Of a stretch of DNA of 8,516 bases, positions 6,351 to 8,516 are shown in pieces. Positions within the stretch are counted from its first letter, which is position 1. Every line of letters begins with the position of its first letter. Source of the stretch: JANMEX01 sp031423755 (GTDB taxonomy: Bacteria > Pseudomonadota > Alphaproteobacteria > Rhizobiales > Rhizobiaceae); NCBI GenBank assembly GCA_031423755.1, contig JANPGC010000219.1, positions 1 through 8,516 of the forward strand. Reading direction: 5' to 3'. The position numbers were made by a program, and so were the translations under genes. The notes below the pieces were generated by a model. It did not search any database, was not told the DNA's origin, and worked only from the letters and a program-made list of their open reading frames with translations.

Positions 6351-6365
6351 GTTCATCTGCCGTTC
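6351..6365. promoter_or_regulatory. GTTC-N7-GTTC motif, possible LexA (SOS) box
   Basis: GTTC (6351-6354), seven bases, then GTTC (6362-6365) matches the direct-repeat LexA box described for alphaproteobacteria. It lies 74-88 bases upstream of the SH3-like start. It overlaps an inverted repeat, TGAAC (6341-6345)/GTTCA (6351-6355), and a 6-bp hairpin, cagatg/catctg (6345-6359). Short motifs like this occur by chance, so confidence is low. Confidence 0.25.
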
Positions 6366-6366
6366 A

Positions 6367-6395
6367 CGCGCCAAACCGCTTCCAGGGTTGGCGCG
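6367..6395. terminator. Stem-loop 3' of the nucleotidase gene
   Basis: CGCGCCAA (6367-6374) pairs perfectly with TTGGCGCG (6388-6395). Two more G-C pairs lie inside after one mismatch. It starts 26 bases after the nucleotidase stop on the minus strand. There is no T-run behind it in that direction, so it may be a 3'-end stabiliser or an atypical terminator. Confidence 0.4.
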
Positions 6396-6420
6396 CATTG
6401 ACCATTGCAGAGTGCCCACA

Positions 6421-7932
6421 TCACTGCTTGATCGTGATCCGCCCCTCCACCTTGGCGTCCACCGAGCCAAGCTTCTTGACGTAAACCATCACATCATTGG
6501 CCACCAGCTTGCCGCCGCGCGCGTCAACCAGCACCTTGCCACCGGCAAGCGAGGTGAACCCGTCGCCGCCGCCGAGCACGAAATCATTGGTGGCGAGCTT
6601 GTAGGACGCCGCATCGTCCAGCGGCTTGTCGCCAACCATCGCAGAAGCAATGCGCGAACCCGAAGGCTTGGTCGCATCCACTTCAACCTTCATGCCCGAC
6701 ACCTGCGCAAAACGCCCTGCCCCGTCCTCAAGCTTGGAAACGCTGTTCTCCAGCGCCTCGCGCAATTGCTTGCCTGTCACCTCGACCATCACGGTCACGT
6801 TGCCAAACGGCAGCTCGCTCAAGACATCCTTGCGCGTGATATCCGCGCCCGCAGCATATTCCTTGTCGGCGCGAATGCCGCCGCCATTCATGATCGCAAC
6901 GTCCGCGCCCGTCACATCGCGCATTGCATCGGCAATCAGATTGCCAATCGCCGCTTCTTGCGTGCGCACCACATTGCGGCGGCTGTCCAGCCCGCCCGTG
7001 GTCTTGCCGATCACCACGTTCAGCTCATTGTCGAGCTCTTTCTGATACTGCTCGACAACCTTCATCGTCTCCGGATCAGGCGTCACAGATGCCGTGTCGA
7101 TAAACCGGAAATTCGGCTCCCATTTCACCGAGCGCTTGCCGTCCTTTTCCTCAACCGTGACATTCAGATCAATCGGCACAAGATAATTGGCATCGGTCGA
7201 CGTATCCACATAGGCCGTCACGCCATTGTACTGTACCACCAGATCATGATCATCGCCCGACAAAATGACGTCAAACGCCTTCGAGGCCAGCATTTTCTGG
7301 TCGTCCGAATGCGGCGCCTGCACCAGCCCGACGACAATCTCCGCCCCATCCTTGCGCGCCTGTTTGGCGGCAGCGATGGCGCTGTCAGCGGTCGGCCCGA
7401 ACTTCCAGTCCCCAGTCGATGAAACTTGCGGCGAGGTGTCCTGCGCAACGGGAATAATCGCCAGCTTGACGCCGCCAACCTCCTTCACCATCACCCCGCC
7501 AAGACCCTCAATGGCCGAACCGTCAGCCTTGGTCACATTGATCGCGGCCCAGGGGTACTTGGCACTCTTCAGCCGTTCGGAAAACAGTTCCGTCCCAAAA
7601 TCAAACTCATGATTGCCGGGCACCGCAAGATCAAACGGCACGATTTCGGTCAGCTTCACCATGTTCTCGCCCTTGTCGAGACCAGACATCAGCGAAGGCG
7701 AGAACATGTCGCCGTCAAACAGATACAGCGTGTTCGGGTTGGCAGCCCGCTCCGCCCGCGCCACGGCATTCAGCCGCGCCACGCCGCCCCGCGTCTTGCC
7801 GCCGTCAAATTTATAGATGTCGCCAACGCCCAGCAGCGTGATCTTCACGGTTTCCGCCTTGGCGAGGCCCAGTGCAAGGCCGATGACGGCTGTGCTGATC
7901 AGAAATCTCTTGAACAATCCGGTGATGGTCAT
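6421..7932 (-). CDS. Exported bifunctional metallophosphatase/5'-nucleotidase (UshA family)
   Basis: The ATG at 7932 (503 residues) has GGAG six bases upstream and yields a signal peptide (hydrophobic 10-24, AKA cleavage near A26), so the enzyme is periplasmic. The N-terminal metallophosphoesterase domain (about 28-235) shows GDIY (37-40), DGDMFSPS (73-80), GNHEFDFG (106-113) and GDDHD (226-230). The C-terminal nucleotidase domain (about 305-480) shows GNLIADAMRD (330-339), MNGGGIRAD (348-356) and LGGGDGF (453-459), the usual nucleotide-binding elements. Family knowledge: these enzymes hydrolyse nucleoside 5'-phosphates and often nucleotide sugars or cyclic nucleotides for phosphate and nucleoside salvage. 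H108-D111 match the catalytic dyad. Oddly, three usual metal-binding His positions appear to be Y40, Q205 and D227, while D38, D75, N107 and H229 remain. Length is typical. A promoter candidate lies just upstream. Confidence 0.88.
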   Translation of the reverse strand: MTITGLFKRFLISTAVIGLALGLAKAETVKITLLGVGDIYKFDGGKTRGGVARLNAVARAERAANPNTLYLFDGDMFSPSLMSGLDKGENMVKLTEIVPFDLAVPGNHEFDFGTELFSERLKSAKYPWAAINVTKADGSAIEGLGGVMVKEVGGVKLAIIPVAQDTSPQVSSTGDWKFGPTADSAIAAAKQARKDGAEIVVGLVQAPHSDDQKMLASKAFDVILSGDDHDLVVQYNGVTAYVDTSTDANYLVPIDLNVTVEEKDGKRSVKWEPNFRFIDTASVTPDPETMKVVEQYQKELDNELNVVIGKTTGGLDSRRNVVRTQEAAIGNLIADAMRDVTGADVAIMNGGGIRADKEYAAGADITRKDVLSELPFGNVTVMVEVTGKQLREALENSVSKLEDGAGRFAQVSGMKVEVDATKPSGSRIASAMVGDKPLDDAASYKLATNDFVLGGGDGFTSLAGGKVLVDARGGKLVANDVMVYVKKLGSVDAKVEGRITIKQ

Positions 7933-7975
7933 GACACGCTCCGTTAAAGTGGAAATGCTTTGCCGCTCCCGGCAC

Positions 7976-8005
7976 ATGATAGGCACCGAACCATGGCATT
8001 TTCAA
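7976..8005 (-). promoter_or_regulatory. Putative sigma70-type promoter of the nucleotidase gene
   Basis: On the minus strand TTGAAA (8000-8005) is a good -35 box and TATCAT (7976-7981) a fair -10 box, with an 18-base spacer. Transcription would start near 7969, about 37 bases before the ATG at 7932. This also argues against a longer reading frame starting at 7986. Confidence 0.5.
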
Positions 8006-8034
8006 CTGCCGGTTTGGGGCGCGTTGATTCAGTC

Positions 8035-8050
8035 TGACAGCGTTTTGTCA
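8035..8050. promoter_or_regulatory. Inverted repeat TGACA-N6-TGTCA upstream of the nucleotidase promoter
   Basis: TGACA (8035-8039) and TGTCA (8046-8050) form a perfect dyad about 30 bases upstream of the candidate -35 box. It could be an activator or repressor site. The half-site recalls part of a Pho box (CTGTCA), but the arrangement is inverted rather than direct, so no regulator is assigned. Confidence 0.25.
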
Positions 8051-8053
8051 CAA

Positions 8054-8069
8054 TAAAACGACACCGTCG
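8054..8069 (-). terminator. Weak terminator-like hairpin after the small membrane protein gene
   Basis: On the minus strand CGAC-GGT-GTCG (8069-8059) is followed by TTTTATT (8058 downward), about 10 bases after the TAG at 8079-8081. The stem is only 4 bp plus a possible wobble, so this is a weak candidate. Confidence 0.3.
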
Positions 8070-8078
8070 CGTCGCCCG

Positions 8079-8294
8079 CTAGAAGTTCTCTGATATGCGC
8101 TTCGACAGGTGATGCATCAACAAGGCAAACAGCACGCAACCCGCGGCGCTGCCAAGTGTCGCCACAGGATTGGCCATAGGCTCGGCGCGCAGATACTGCG
8201 CGATCGTGAGCGCCACAAACAGGAAGCCGGTCACCGCAGCAAGCCAAAACATGACCGTAAAGCAGGCAAAACCGACAGCGCGCGAAAATTGCAT
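8079..8294 (-). CDS. Small two-helix membrane protein, hypothetical
   Basis: This 71-residue protein (MQFSRAVGF...RISENF) has two hydrophobic stretches: about 7-29 (FACFTVMFWLAAVTGFLFVAL) and about 44-60 (ATLGSAAGCVLFALLM). They are separated by a short polar loop (QYLRAEPMANP) and end in a basic tail, HHLSKRISENF. It is probably an inner-membrane hairpin with both ends on the same side. I do not recognise a family. I prefer the ATG at 8294 because the upstream extension to 8468 is Cys- and Arg-rich, does not look membrane- or signal-like, and would put long polar sequence before the first helix. The ribosome binding site is weak (GGAAGTGGAAA). It lies 147 bases upstream of the nucleotidase gene on the same strand, with a promoter candidate between. 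Confidence 0.55.
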   Translation of the reverse strand: MQFSRAVGFACFTVMFWLAAVTGFLFVALTIAQYLRAEPMANPVATLGSAAGCVLFALLMHHLSKRISENF

Positions 8295-8516
8295 GACATT
8301 TCCACTTCCAGCGTTCCACGTTTTTTCAGGCGTTGCAAGAACCGCCTGCAACAAGCAGCCATGGCATTTGAAGCAGACACGCATTGCCGACCCGATCTCA
8401 TGCAACATCCGAAACCGCAAATGGTTGCAAGCAGCCACTCTTGACGTCTTCCGCTTTGCGGGGTCCAAAGCACGGTTGAGGCTGGCGCCGGTGCCAAGCC
8501 AAAGATCATCGCGGAC
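8295..8516. other. Right-edge region without a supported gene
   Basis: Open frames cross these 222 bases on both strands, but none has a family resemblance or a good start site. The only structure seen is an inverted repeat, GTTGCA (8332-8337)/TGCAAC (8347-8352), just upstream of the small membrane protein gene. It may form part of that gene's leader or promoter region. Confidence 0.4.

Noticed and set aside
6388..7422. Long plus-strand open frame opposite the nucleotidase gene
   Set aside because: His/Arg-rich translation with no domain, antisense to a well-supported enzyme.
7933..7986. Longer start for the nucleotidase at 7986
   Set aside because: The extra residues precede a good signal peptide, and this start leaves no room for the promoter candidate at 7976-8005.
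8295..8468. Longer start for the small membrane protein at 8468
   Set aside because: The extension is Cys/Arg-rich and unlike a membrane or signal segment, and the ATG at 8294 gives a coherent two-helix protein.

Overview
The window looks like chromosomal DNA of an alphaproteobacterium, most likely a Hyphomicrobiales (rhizobial-type) genome. The grounds are indirect: most genes are GC-rich with GC-ending codons, there are GC-rich intergenic palindromes of a kind common in that order, and the protein families present fit. No RNA gene, CRISPR array or intact mobile element is visible.

Layout, left to right. (1) 1-111 is a palindromic repeat-like leader. (2) 112-2148 (+) is a large ferredoxin/ASKHA protein of the corrinoid-reductive-activator type (RACo/RamA-like). 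It points to a cobalamin-dependent methyltransferase system, whose partner genes are not in the window. (3) 2149 to about 3640 is a distinctly AT-rich insert. It carries one orphan protein gene (2157-3197, -) with beta-sandwich features, its own promoter and a strong ribosome binding site, followed by a frameshifted 3' remnant of a quinone-oxidoreductase-type dehydrogenase. (4) At about 3640 that remnant joins head-on to a shortened remnant of a CopG-type antitoxin (about 3640-3741, +). (5) 3757-4563 (-) encodes a secreted GH114-like protein (endo-alpha-1,4-polygalactosaminidase family). (6) 4704-5744 (+) is a complete zinc alcohol dehydrogenase, divergent from the GH114-like gene. (7) 5745-5920 holds two hairpins. 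(8) 5921-6277 (-) is a small exported SH3-like protein. (9) 6421-7932 (-) is an exported 5'-nucleotidase/UshA-type metallophosphatase with unusual metal-ligand positions. (10) 8079-8294 (-) is a small two-helix membrane protein. The last 222 bases show nothing I can call.

The genes do not form one operon: strands alternate and gaps are mostly over 100 bp. Three of the intact products have export signals (GH114-like, SH3-like, nucleotidase) and one is an inner-membrane protein, so the right half is biased toward envelope and periplasmic functions. The most informative points are the AT-rich orphan insert with its pseudogene debris, the altered metallophosphatase site, and the corrinoid-activator gene. 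I do not see a clear multi-gene novel system.
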